Shown: piece after piece, positions 45,845 to 53,616 of the stretch
Numbering within the stretch: the stretch's first letter is position 1
Layout: every line of letters starts with the position of its first letter
NCBI RefSeq assembly: GCF_002776695.1
Contig: NZ_LFJC01000003.1
Span: forward strand, 333,578-397,577
Length of the DNA stretch: 64,000 nt
Origin: Bradyrhizobium nitroreducens
Lineage (GTDB): Bacteria > Pseudomonadota > Alphaproteobacteria > Rhizobiales > Xanthobacteraceae
Direction of reading: 5' to 3'
Notes under the pieces: model-generated
Databases searched by the model: none
Told to the model about the DNA's origin: nothing
Seen by the model: the letters and a program-made list of their open reading frames with translations, nothing else
Translations under genes and position numbers: made by a program

Positions 45845-46342
45845 CTACGGCTGCTTGAACGCGAACGGCGTCGCCGAGATCGCCTTCTGCTTGACGCAGG
45901 CCTGCGCACCAAAGCCGCCGCAATAGCTGCCATGCAGATCAAAGCGAACGGTTCGCGCAGCTCCGCGCTTCACCGGCGGGGCCACGATCGTGTAGCTGCG
46001 GACATAGCCATCGAACACCTTGCGCACGCTGCCGTCGGGCAGCGCGACCAGGATGTTCATGACGCAGCCGCCGGTTCCGCAATAGGTGGTCTCGCGATCT
46101 CCGCATTTGGTCTCGCTGAAATCGACGATGTAGTCGTCGCGTCCGTCACCGGTGAGGTCGATCCTGCGCACCGTACCAGGCGCGAAGGTCACCTCGCCGC
46201 CGTCCTGGCTGGCGCATTCCTCATTGGCGTAGCGCAGCGCCTGCTGCACGCCGGGCGGATAATCGGACGGATTGAAGGGCTTTGCATCCTCGGCACGCGC
46301 GGCGGAGGCGATCAGGGCGAGCAGAAGCAAGAGATGGCGCAT
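45845..46342 (-). CDS. Secreted Cys-rich protein with a calcium-binding-like loop, 165 aa
   Basis: Signal peptide (RHLLLLLALIASAARAED), then a domain with DLTGDGRDDYIVDF, a D-x-[TN]-G-D-G-x-D-D-type loop like those of dockerin/FG-GAP calcium sites. Several cysteines (EECAS, TKCGD, TYCGTGGC, GSYCGGFGAQAC) probably form disulfides. The last part, RTVRFDLHGSYCGGF, is beta-rich. It is divergent from the lipoprotein gene at 46437. Function unknown. Confidence 0.75.
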   Translation of the reverse strand: MRHLLLLLALIASAARAEDAKPFNPSDYPPGVQQALRYANEECASQDGGEVTFAPGTVRRIDLTGDGRDDYIVDFSETKCGDRETTYCGTGGCVMNILVALPDGSVRKVFDGYVRSYTIVAPPVKRGAARTVRFDLHGSYCGGFGAQACVKQKAISATPFAFKQP

Positions 46343-46436
46343 GGGCGTTGGTCGCCGCTGCCGCTGCAACCGTTCAGGGAATTTTAAACATGATCAGCGC
46401 AACCTCGCTCAGTTCTCGCCGACAGAGTCCCGCATC

Positions 46437-46796
46437 ATGGTCAAAGCGCCCGCCCTCCTCCTGTTGTCGCTGGCGCTCGCCGGATGTGCCGTTGGCCCTC
46501 AGGCGCATCTGGCGTCCGATTCCGCCTTCAGGCCCGGCCGCTTGGCTTGGGACGGCGCGGGTGAGGATCCCAATCGGCCGCGTGTCGCTTCGCAGCCGAC
46601 GCGCAATCTGGCCCGATCCGAAGGCACCCGATCGCAGGCCGGTCTTCAGCCCCAATCGAAGGAATGGTGGCAAGCGCAGGACGCCAGCGAGGCCGAGCAG
46701 GATGCCCGGCTCAACCGCTCCCTCGTCATCTGCCAGGGATGCCTGCGTCCGCAACAGCCGCCCGAAGACTCCAGGCTCGCCAAAGCCGTCGATTGA
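46437..46796 (+). CDS. Small lipoprotein, 119 aa
   Basis: A lipobox (LALAGC) ends a short signal peptide, so the mature protein begins with Cys about residue 17 and is membrane-anchored by lipid. The rest is hydrophilic and rich in Gln, Ser and Arg (LARSEGTRSQAGLQPQSKEW), with a CQGC motif near the C-terminus (VICQGCLRPQ) that could bind a metal or form a disulfide. ATG 46437 gives the lipoprotein signal; the open frame to 46272 is not used. Function unknown. Confidence 0.7.
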   Translation: MVKAPALLLLSLALAGCAVGPQAHLASDSAFRPGRLAWDGAGEDPNRPRVASQPTRNLARSEGTRSQAGLQPQSKEWWQAQDASEAEQDARLNRSLVICQGCLRPQQPPEDSRLAKAVD

Positions 46797-46893
46797 ACCG
46801 AACCGCGTTCACATCAGTCCATAGGGATGGACGCCGGCCGCTCCGGGCGGTCGTGCTCGGCACCTTCCCAGGACATCATTTCCAGGACATCCC

Positions 46894-47409
46894 ATGCTCA
46901 CCCGCCGCACCCTTGTCGCAGCCGCTCTGTTCGCCGGCATCGCGCCCGCCTTCGCCGAGACTCCGGCCGCGAGCGATCCCGTCGCGGTCCTGACCGCGAT
47001 CTACACCCGTGCGGCCAAGGGCAAGGGCGATGGCGGCGGCGGCTTCGTCATCGAGAACAGGGCCGCGAAGGCCAAGTACCTCTCCAAGGGACTCGTCGCG
47101 CTGTGGGCCAAGGCGGATGCCCATACGCCGAAGGGCGATGTCGGGCCGGTCGATTTCGATCCGGTCACCAATTCGCAGGAACCGGACGTGAAATCCTTCA
47201 AGATTGACGCGGAGAAGATGGAAGCCGACAAGGCAACCATCGCGGTCACCATCACCAGCCATCGCAGCGACCGGAAACCCGCCGACCAGATCGTGCGTTA
47301 CGACTTCGTGCGTGAGGCCAGCAGCTGGAAGATCGACGACATCAAGGGCTCCTCCGGCGGCGAGGCCTGGTCGATCCGCAAGATGCTGACGGACTCGCTG
47401 AAGAGCTGA
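46894..47409 (+). CDS. Secreted DUF3828-like protein, 171 aa
   Basis: Signal peptide (TRRTLVAAALFAGIAPAFA) followed by the DUF3828 pattern: PVAVLTAIYTRAAKGKGDG, GLVALWAKADAHTPKG, DFDPVTNSQEPDVKSF, and a closing RYDFVREASSWKIDDIKG. Members are small periplasmic proteins of unknown function, fold-related to the NTF2-like/cystatin group. It is followed 11 bp later by the GNAT gene at 47421 on the same strand, so the two are probably co-transcribed. Confidence 0.8.
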   Translation: MLTRRTLVAAALFAGIAPAFAETPAASDPVAVLTAIYTRAAKGKGDGGGGFVIENRAAKAKYLSKGLVALWAKADAHTPKGDVGPVDFDPVTNSQEPDVKSFKIDAEKMEADKATIAVTITSHRSDRKPADQIVRYDFVREASSWKIDDIKGSSGGEAWSIRKMLTDSLKS

Positions 47410-47420
47410 GCGGAGACGAC

Positions 47421-47696
47421 ATGAGCGAAATCATCGACAACCGGGAGCATCACCGCTTCGAGCTCGAGGTCGACGGTCACCTCGCGACCGAGCATTACAA
47501 GCGCGACGGCAACATCATCACGTTCGAGCACACCGACGTGCCGAAGGAGCTCGGCGGCAAGGGCGTCGGCTCGAAGCTGGTGCAGGGCGCGCTCGACCAG
47601 GTCCGCGCCGCCGGATTGAAGCTGATCCCGCAATGCCCGTTCGTGAAGGCGTGGATCGAGAAGCATCCGGACTATGCGGATCTCGTGACGAGCTGA
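47421..47696 (+). CDS. Small GNAT-family acetyltransferase (YidJ/COG2388 type)
   Basis: 91 residues. The CoA-binding motif GGKGVGSKLVQGAL is in the middle, preceded by the strand FEHTDVPKEL, with IPQCPFVKAWIEKHP at the C-terminus carrying the motif cysteine. This is the minimal GNAT fold of the GCN5-related YjdJ/COG2388 group, found in bacteria and in human GTLF3B-like proteins; the acceptor is unknown. A second copy of the same family lies at 49378-49647. Confidence 0.85.
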   Translation: MSEIIDNREHHRFELEVDGHLATEHYKRDGNIITFEHTDVPKELGGKGVGSKLVQGALDQVRAAGLKLIPQCPFVKAWIEKHPDYADLVTS

Positions 47697-47702
47697 GCGT
47701 AC

Positions 47703-47730
47703 AGGCCCGCCGCCTGCTGCCGACGGGCCT
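47703..47730. terminator. Hairpin between convergent genes
   Basis: AGGCCCG (47703-47709) pairs with CGGGCCT (47724-47730) around a 14-nt loop; there is no U-tract. It lies between the GNAT gene and the convergent SPW gene. Confidence 0.4.
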
Positions 47731-47745
47731 GCCGATATCTACGGC

Positions 47746-48141
47746 CTATTGTCCATGCCTGAGCATGTCCTGGTCGGTCATGTCCCAGTCCTGCCACAGC
47801 TGCAGCATGCCGAGCAGCACGAGCACGGCGCCAAGGCCGGTGTGATAGATGCGCAGAAAGCCCTCGCCGGAATAGCCGAGCACATAGGGCGAGCCGATCA
47901 GCCACAGCCCGACGAGGATCGTCGTCACCTCCTGCCAGCGCTGCAAGGCGACATATTCGAGCTGGCTGATGCCAAAGACGACCAGGCCGATTGCGACCGC
48001 ATTCAGGATCACCGTCTGGTCGCCGGTGATCGCCGCATCCTGGACGGGAAACCATGGCGAAGCCACGATCATCGCGCCGAGCAGCATCCCGCACCAGTCT
48101 TCCCATGTCCGATGAGTATTCAAGAAACCAAAGTCCGACAT
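47746..48141 (-). CDS. SPW-repeat integral membrane protein, 131 aa
   Basis: Four predicted membrane helices with the SPW-type motifs VASPWFPV (first hairpin) and IGSPYVLGYS (second hairpin), each Ser-Pro-Trp/Tyr at a helix boundary. SPW-repeat proteins are small bacterial membrane proteins of unknown function. Acidic residues are mostly on the loops. It is alone on the minus strand. Confidence 0.85.
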   Translation of the reverse strand: MSDFGFLNTHRTWEDWCGMLLGAMIVASPWFPVQDAAITGDQTVILNAVAIGLVVFGISQLEYVALQRWQEVTTILVGLWLIGSPYVLGYSGEGFLRIYHTGLGAVLVLLGMLQLWQDWDMTDQDMLRHGQ

Positions 48142-48337
48142 CGTACCCTCCTATGACAGAGGCACACGTCGGCGGCTGGCGATCACGACACTCCGAATGT
48201 CTCAGCGACCCTGCCGGCCGCATTCGGACGTATGTCCTGGAAAGGACGTGGGAACCGCCGGCGGCGGCGCAAGACCGGACTTGAGGATTATTTCGACGAC
48301 CAGCGGTATTCGGCGGTCATGAGCTACCGCATCACGG

Positions 48338-49273
48338 CTACAGCGCGCCGAGCTTCCGCAACGAGTCCTGCGCGGACGCAAGGCCGGGCTCCAGCTCCAG
48401 CGCCTTCCGGAGGTCGGCGATCGCGCCCTGCTTGTCACCGAGCCGCAGGCGGGCCTGCCCTCGATTATTCCAGGAATAGACGTCGGAAGGATCGTATTGC
48501 AGCGCCTTGTCGTAGTCGGACAGACCACCCTTGAAGTCACCCTGGAAGAGACGGATCATCCCGCGATTGCGCCAGCCGCGCGCGTCGGTCGGCGCGAGGC
48601 GGATGGCCTCGCCATAGTCTGCAGCAGCGCGACCGAGCTGTTCGCTGTCACGATAGACGTTGCCGCGATCGATATAAGCGAGCAGATCGGGCGCAAGCTT
48701 GATCCGCATCGTATAATCGGCGAGCGCGCGGGCCATGTCGCGCTTGCGGTAATAGACGAGACCGCGGTTGCTATGGGCCATGGCGTAATTCGGGGTGCGC
48801 TTGATCGCCGTATCGAAATCGGCCAAGGCGCCGTCGAGGTCGCCCTTGTTGAAGCGGGACTCGCCGCGATTGTTGTAGGCCATCGCCAGCGACGGATCGA
48901 GCTTGATGGCCTGGTCGTACTCGGCAATGGCACGATCATAGTCGCGCTTGAAGCTGTAGACGCGGCCGCGATTGTTGTAGGCACAGGCATAGTCCGGATC
49001 GAGCCTGACCGCCTCGTCGAGATCGGACAGCGCAGCCTCGAGCTCGCGCTTCTCGGTGAGGCCGTGGCCGCGGCTGCAATAGGCGCCGGCGAGCCGCTTG
49101 CCGGTCTCGCTTTTGGTGTCGATCACGGCGGAGCAGGCCTTGACCCGCGCGTCCGGTGTGCTGGCCAGCGCAAAGCAAGCCTCCCAGGCTGGACCGCCTT
49201 CGGCCGCAGCAGGGACCGGCGCGCTCGAAGCGAGTACAGCGAGCAGCGCGACGAGGCTGAGCCGGACACGCAT
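48338..49273 (-). CDS. Secreted tetratricopeptide-repeat protein
   Basis: 311 residues. A signal peptide (RLSLVALLAVLASSAPVPAA) is followed by about eight TPR units. They are very regular, for example AIAEYDQAIKLDPSLAMAYN, ALADFDTAIKRTPNYAMAHS and GLSDYDKALQYDPSDVYSWN, each with the next repeat's NRG motif. The protein thus forms a superhelix for protein binding in the periplasm or at the envelope. The partner cannot be read from the context. It lies between two GNAT paralogues on the opposite strand. Confidence 0.85.
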   Translation of the reverse strand: MRVRLSLVALLAVLASSAPVPAAAEGGPAWEACFALASTPDARVKACSAVIDTKSETGKRLAGAYCSRGHGLTEKRELEAALSDLDEAVRLDPDYACAYNNRGRVYSFKRDYDRAIAEYDQAIKLDPSLAMAYNNRGESRFNKGDLDGALADFDTAIKRTPNYAMAHSNRGLVYYRKRDMARALADYTMRIKLAPDLLAYIDRGNVYRDSEQLGRAAADYGEAIRLAPTDARGWRNRGMIRLFQGDFKGGLSDYDKALQYDPSDVYSWNNRGQARLRLGDKQGAIADLRKALELEPGLASAQDSLRKLGAL

Positions 49274-49377
49274 TTTCGAGATATCTCCTCTGCGGCAACC
49301 TCCCTTGGTCGCACCTTGGCAAGGGCCGGTTCAGGCGCCTAGATCACTCAAGACACAGCGCTTCGAGGGGACCCGGC

Positions 49378-49647
49378 ATGGCGGTACGCGACAACAAGGA
49401 CAGGAGCCGCTTCGAGCTCGATGTCGGCAGCGAGGTCGCCTTCGCCAATTACCGGCTGAGCCCGACGGCGGTCATCATCACCCACACCGAGACGCCGCGC
49501 GCGCTGCGCGGCCGCGGCATCGGCTCCGAGCTGGTCAAGGGCGCGCTGGATCTGATCCGCCGCGACGGCAGGAAGGTGATCGCCGGCTGCGGCTTCGTCG
49601 TCGATTATCTCGACAGGCATCCGGAGGATGCGGATCTGGTCGCCTGA
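49378..49647 (+). CDS. Small GNAT-family acetyltransferase (COG2388 type), paralogue
   Basis: 89 residues with RGRGIGSELVKGAL as the acetyl-CoA-binding loop and VIAGCGFVVDYLDRHPE near the C-terminus carrying the conserved Cys. It is clearly homologous to the protein at 47421-47696 (same length, same motif spacing), with the middle strand HTETPRAL in place of HTDVPKEL. The two genes are 1.7 kb apart with unrelated genes between; a local duplication is likely. Confidence 0.85.
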   Translation: MAVRDNKDRSRFELDVGSEVAFANYRLSPTAVIITHTETPRALRGRGIGSELVKGALDLIRRDGRKVIAGCGFVVDYLDRHPEDADLVA

Positions 49648-49653
49648 AGGCAA

Positions 49654-49680
49654 AAGGGCCCGCGAGAATCGCGGGCCCTT
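49654..49680. terminator. Hairpin terminator between convergent genes
   Basis: AAGGGCCCGCG (49654-49664) pairs perfectly with CGCGGGCCCTT (49670-49680) around a 5-nt loop. It serves both the GNAT gene (plus) and the DUF3597 gene (minus); U-tracts are short. Confidence 0.7.
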
Positions 49681-49713
49681 CCGGCACGACCGGCGTTCGG
49701 TCCGTGCTTGCGT

Positions 49714-50112
49714 TCAGTGCTTGATCTCCGGCGGCAGCTTGCCGCCATTGGCGGCGAGCTTGGACATCACCTGCTTGTGCAGCCAGACGTTCATGCTGGC
49801 GGAGTCGTTCATGTCGCCGGTGTAGCCGAGCTCCTTGGCGAGATCCTTGCGCGCAGCGAGGCTGGAATCGATGTCGAGCGCCTTCATCAGGTCGACGATC
49901 GAGGTGCGCCATTCGAGCTTCTCGCCCTTGTGCGCGGCCACCGCCTTGTCGACGATCGCCGCCACATCGACGGCGGCCATCGGCGCGGACGCCGGCGCTC
50001 CCGGCGCGGCACCTCCTGCGGGCGCACTACCCGGCGCTGCGCCACCGGCGGGCGCGGCGGAAGCCGGCTGGGTGCCAAAGATCGCGCTCATGATTTTCCC
50101 GAAAATGCTCAT
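49714..50112 (-). CDS. DUF3597 domain protein
   Basis: 132 residues. An N-terminal amphipathic segment (SIFGKIMSAIFG) and an Ala/Pro/Gly-rich linker precede the DUF3597 domain: VDVAAIVDKAVAAHKGEKLE, then SIVDLMKALDIDSSLAARKD and LAKELGYTGDMNDSASMNVW. The domain is helical and related to phosphatase-like or LysM-associated small proteins; its role is unknown. ATG 50112 follows GGGGAGCAG. Confidence 0.85.
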   Translation of the reverse strand: MSIFGKIMSAIFGTQPASAAPAGGAAPGSAPAGGAAPGAPASAPMAAVDVAAIVDKAVAAHKGEKLEWRTSIVDLMKALDIDSSLAARKDLAKELGYTGDMNDSASMNVWLHKQVMSKLAANGGKLPPEIKH

Positions 50113-50446
50113 GTCTGCTCCCCGAAAAGGATCCGTTGGAAGGGCCTTGAGTGGCACTTATAGACCAAGTTACTGCGTTGCGCCCGCGAAGTTCCGCGAA
50201 CCACTGCGCAGCATCAGCTTATCTGCGGCGAAATGACGACCGAATGACGTCGTCGAGGTTGCGCTGCGGCATCGAATCTCACCCAAGCGTGAGGGACAGG
50301 ACTCGGAAATAGGCGTACGCTTCGCGTTCAGCTCGCGATGCCTTCCGGAATTCGCGTCTGGTCGGACTCGCTAAACTCAAGAATGGCGGCCGCTCGCGCC
50401 GTTTGCCGGCGCCGGATTCGGCCGCTCGGCAAGGGAGCTAGCGACC

Positions 50447-51355
50447 ATGGCCACACTCTACCAGGGCAATGTCCCAACGATGGCCCAGCCCGCGGGCGCG
50501 GCTGGACCGGTGATCCGAACCATCCAGCTCTCCGATCTGCACGATGCGCTGAGGCGCGGCTGGGAAGACTTCAAGGCGGTGCCGAGCCACGCCATCATCC
50601 TGTGCGTGATCTACCCGCTGCTCGGCCTCGTGCTCGCCCGCGTGGTCATGGGCTATTCGGTGCTGCCGCTGTTGTTTCCGCTGGCCGCCGGTTTCGCCCT
50701 GATCGGTCCCTTCGCGGCACTCGGTCTCTATGAACTCTCCAGCCGGCGCGAACGCTATGAAGAAGCCAGCGCCTGGGACGCCATGGAAGTGCTGCGCTCG
50801 CCCTCCTTCGGGGCGATGCTCGGCCTCGGGACATTGCTGCTCGCTCTGTTCGTGACCTGGGTTGCGACCGCGCAGGCGATCTATGTCGCGGCGTTCGGGT
50901 ATGAGGGCGTGACCGGCATGTCGGACTTCATGACGCGCGTGCTGACGACGCAGCAAGGCTGGTGGCTGATCGTGGTCGGCTGCGGTACTGGCTTCCTGTT
51001 CGCGCTCGCCGCGCTCTGTATCAGCGCCGTGTCGTTCCCGCTGATGCTGGACCGCCATGCCGGCGCGTTCGAGGCCATGAGCACCTCGCTGCGCGTCGTC
51101 GCCAGAAACCCGGTGCCGATGGCGGCCTGGGGCCTGATCGTGGCGGTGCTGCTCGCGCTCGGCACGATTCCGGCCTTCCTCGGCCTTGCCGTGGTGATCC
51201 CCCTGCTCGGCCATGCCACCTGGCATCTCTACCGCAAGGTGATCGTCTCGGAGCCCGGTGCACGTCCGGTGCCGCCCCCGCCGCAGCGTCCGCGCAAGCC
51301 CGCAGCAGACTTCCCGGCCAACCTCTTCCCCTGGCGTAACAAGACGGACGCCTGA
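50447..51355 (+). CDS. DUF2189 integral membrane protein
   Basis: 302 residues. The N-terminus (VIRTIQLSDLHDALRRGWED) is the typical cytoplasmic DUF2189 start; six hydrophobic segments follow, including HAIILCVIYPLLGLVLARVV and VPMAAWGLIVAVLLALGTIP. The C-terminus (GARPVPPPPQRPRKPAADFP) is Pro-rich. The family often lies near cytochrome oxidase genes; here there is none. Transport or membrane-integrity roles are only guesses. Confidence 0.85.
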   Translation: MATLYQGNVPTMAQPAGAAGPVIRTIQLSDLHDALRRGWEDFKAVPSHAIILCVIYPLLGLVLARVVMGYSVLPLLFPLAAGFALIGPFAALGLYELSSRRERYEEASAWDAMEVLRSPSFGAMLGLGTLLLALFVTWVATAQAIYVAAFGYEGVTGMSDFMTRVLTTQQGWWLIVVGCGTGFLFALAALCISAVSFPLMLDRHAGAFEAMSTSLRVVARNPVPMAAWGLIVAVLLALGTIPAFLGLAVVIPLLGHATWHLYRKVIVSEPGARPVPPPPQRPRKPAADFPANLFPWRNKTDA

Positions 51356-51484
51356 CGATATCGTGACATGCGATCCTGCCCCGGCTCGGGCAGGATCGCG
51401 ACCGCGCGCACGCCTTGCTTTGGCCGCGGTTCCGACCGAGATTGCGTGCGCCGGCCAGATCGCTCACGGAATTCATTACCTCGA

Positions 51485-52309
51485 ATGACCTCGACGATTT
51501 CTCGTCTCGCTCTCGCAGCCTTCGCCCTCTCCGCCTCAATCCTGTCCGCCCAGCCAGCCTTTGCCGCGGTTGCCTGCGGTTCGGGCAGTTTCGACGCCTG
51601 GCTTGCGGATTTCAAAACCGACGCCGCGGCGAAGGGAATCTCGCAGCAGGCCATCACCGCCGGGTTGGCCGGCGTGACGCTCGATCAGAGCGTGCTGAAC
51701 CGTGACAAGTCGCAAAAGGTCTTCACCCAGACCTTCGAGGAGTTTTCCGGCCGCATGGTGCCGCCGCGCATGCAGCGCGGCTCCAACATGATGAAGCAAT
51801 ACGGCTCGGTGCTATCGCGCATCGAGCAGGCCTATGGCGTTCCCGGTGAGGTCCTGGTCGCGATCTGGGGCCTGGAGACCGATTTCGGCGTCAACACCGG
51901 CAAGTTCGCCACGATCCGCTCACTCGCAACGCTGGCCTATGACTGCCGGCGCGCCGAGCAGTTCCGCGCCGAGCTGATGGACGCGCTGCGTATCGTCCAG
52001 CGCGGCGATCTCGCGCCCGCCGAGATGAAGGGCGCCTGGGCCGGCGAACTCGGCCAGACCCAGTTCATGCCGTCGTCCTGGTTGAAATACGCCGTCGATT
52101 TCGACGGCAACGGCAAGCGCGATCTCCTGCACAATGCGCCGGACGTGCTGGCCTCCACCGCCAATTACCTCGCCGGCTACGGCTGGCAGAAGGGCAAGGA
52201 CTGGCAGCCGGGCAGTCCCAATTTTGCGGTGCTGCAGCAGTGGAACAAGAGCGAGGTCTATTCCAAGACCGTCGCCTATTTCGCCACCCAGCTGGCACGC
52301 GCGCCGTAA
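51485..52309 (+). CDS. Lytic murein transglycosylase, MltB-like
   Basis: 274 residues. A signal peptide (RLALAAFALSASILSAQPAF) precedes an SLT_2 domain of the MltB type. The catalytic acid is Glu131 in VAIWGLETDFGVNTG, and the SLT-2 motifs ELGQTQFMPSSWLKYAVDFD and STANYLAGYGWQKG follow. The enzyme cleaves the MurNAc-GlcNAc bond of peptidoglycan, giving 1,6-anhydro ends, for wall turnover. There is no C-terminal PG-binding domain, unlike the longer MltB homologues. It ends at a hairpin at 52330. Confidence 0.9.
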   Translation: MTSTISRLALAAFALSASILSAQPAFAAVACGSGSFDAWLADFKTDAAAKGISQQAITAGLAGVTLDQSVLNRDKSQKVFTQTFEEFSGRMVPPRMQRGSNMMKQYGSVLSRIEQAYGVPGEVLVAIWGLETDFGVNTGKFATIRSLATLAYDCRRAEQFRAELMDALRIVQRGDLAPAEMKGAWAGELGQTQFMPSSWLKYAVDFDGNGKRDLLHNAPDVLASTANYLAGYGWQKGKDWQPGSPNFAVLQQWNKSEVYSKTVAYFATQLARAP

Positions 52310-52329
52310 CTGCCCCCGACAAGACGCGT

Positions 52330-52362
52330 AGGGCCGATCGCAGCGCGACCGGCCCTCTCTTG
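52330..52362. terminator. Hairpin terminator between convergent genes
   Basis: AGGGCCG (52330-52336) pairs with CGGCCCT (52350-52356), followed by CTCTT. It lies between the transglycosylase and the convergent small secreted protein. Confidence 0.5.
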
Positions 52363-52384
52363 CGCGCGTTTGCTTCCCGACGTT

Positions 52385-52648
52385 CTATTTGCCCATGGTG
52401 GCGTGCATCGCCTTGTTCAGGTGCATGCCGCAGGCGCCCATCTTGCCGTTGAGCAGCGAATCCTGCGCGGAGGCGATCTCCTTCTGGGCGACCGTCTTGC
52501 CGTCGCCGTCGGGCATGGCCTCGATCGCAGTTTCCGTCTTCTCCAGATTGGCCGAGCTGCAGCCGCCCATGGCGTGCTTGGCGGCCTGGGCCGGCGCAAC
52601 GGCGAACGCGACGGTGGCAATGGCGATAACCCCGAGTAACTTCGTCAT
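52385..52648 (-). CDS. Small secreted protein, 87 aa
   Basis: Signal peptide (TKLLGVIAIATVAFAVAPAQA) followed by a short helical protein with two Cys (MGGCSSANLEKTE and MGACGMHLNKAM) and several Met/His/Gly residues. Two helices, EKTETAIEAMPDGDGKTVAQ and QDSLLNGKMGACGMHL, could be joined by the disulfide or bind a metal. ATG 52648 gives the signal peptide. Function unknown. Confidence 0.7.
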   Translation of the reverse strand: MTKLLGVIAIATVAFAVAPAQAAKHAMGGCSSANLEKTETAIEAMPDGDGKTVAQKEIASAQDSLLNGKMGACGMHLNKAMHATMGK

Positions 52649-53336
52649 GACGTTACTTTCCTTCTCTTGTTCTTGAGACAGACCCCAGCGACATTGCCGG
52701 ATTCTGCGAGACGACTTTCCTCCGGGCGCGGCAACTTGCCGCAATAAATTCCTCGCGAGAATTGCGTGATGTTGCGCGCCGCGCAGAGCGTCATGCGGAA
52801 ATTCTGTTTTTCATTACATCCTTGTCATCAAGCCACACGCCCAGCGTGTGGGTGCTGCGCCGTCCCGAGGTGCGGAGCGGCCGGGGCAGGGCCTGGAATG
52901 GACCTCCCCCCACATTGCTGCGAAATTTGCTCCCGCCTTGAGAGGCCCTTCTCGGCTTTCACACTACAGGCTAAATAGTGAATATAGATTCATATTGACG
53001 AACCCCTGCGCATGCGATTCGCGCATGTCGGACTTGGGTCTAGAAGCTGGAAGAGCGACTTGCCGGCGACCGGCCCGCAACTTATTTCCGCGATGATCGA
53101 GATCAAAGGCCTCACGATAAACCCGTGAACTAACGGACACTTACCGTAATTCTCCGGCGATCTTGGGCAAGCTTTGGGCAGGAGCGCCTTTGCGTTAATC
53201 GTTCGTTACCACCGCTATGCGCCATTCGCTTAGCTGCATCGCAACATCGGAACTTTCGCACTGCACCACCTTCCCCTATATTCATTTCAACGATGAGGCT
53301 CGGGCAAGGGCTGAATCGAACTACAGGAGACTACCA
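52649..53336. other. Long non-coding stretch before the DUF1127 gene
   Basis: Nearly 690 bp hold no convincing gene. A perfect 8-bp hairpin, CCACACGC (52833-52840) with GCGTGTGG (52844-52851), lies in the first third. The middle part is unusually A/T-rich for this genome (around 52965-53000, AATATAGATTCATATTGACG), which could be a promoter for the DUF1127 gene or for an RNA. No transcript end or RNA family is recognised. Confidence 0.4.
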
Positions 53337-53489
53337 ATGCTGCTCTCGCTCATCCGCATGATCCAGGCCTTCCGGGACTATCAGCGCAATGTTGCCGAGC
53401 TGTCCCAGCTCAGCGATCGCGAATTGGCCGATATCGGCCTCGATCGCTCGGACATCCCGCGCGTTGCCGCCGGTCAGTACCAGGGCTGA
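53337..53489 (+). CDS. DUF1127 small protein, 50 aa
   Basis: Complete DUF1127 protein: LIRMIQAFRDYQRNVAELSQ followed by LSDRELADIGLDRSDIPRVA, the Arg/Leu-rich helical signature. Alphaproteobacterial members of this length bind RNA or act in stress, phosphate and nitrogen responses; in Agrobacterium several are induced under stress. ATG 53337 follows ACAGGAGAC. It is monocistronic, with a long upstream region. Confidence 0.85.
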   Translation: MLLSLIRMIQAFRDYQRNVAELSQLSDRELADIGLDRSDIPRVAAGQYQG

Positions 53490-53616
53490 TATCGTTCAGC
53501 CCTCCACCGGAACGGACCGATAGCGCCCGCCTCGTGCGGGCGTTGTCGTTTCCGGAGGCAGAAAACTCGATCTCGGCGATTCCACTCCCCGCCGAAAAGC
53601 GCTACCTGTCCGCCCC

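Noticed and set aside
43241..46387. 1048-codon plus-strand open frame
   Set aside because: Covers the acyl-CoA synthetase and PPC genes on the other strand; shadow composition.
52766..53096. Short frames upstream of the DUF1127 gene
   Set aside because: Cys/Pro/Arg-rich, not conserved-looking; region kept as non-coding.
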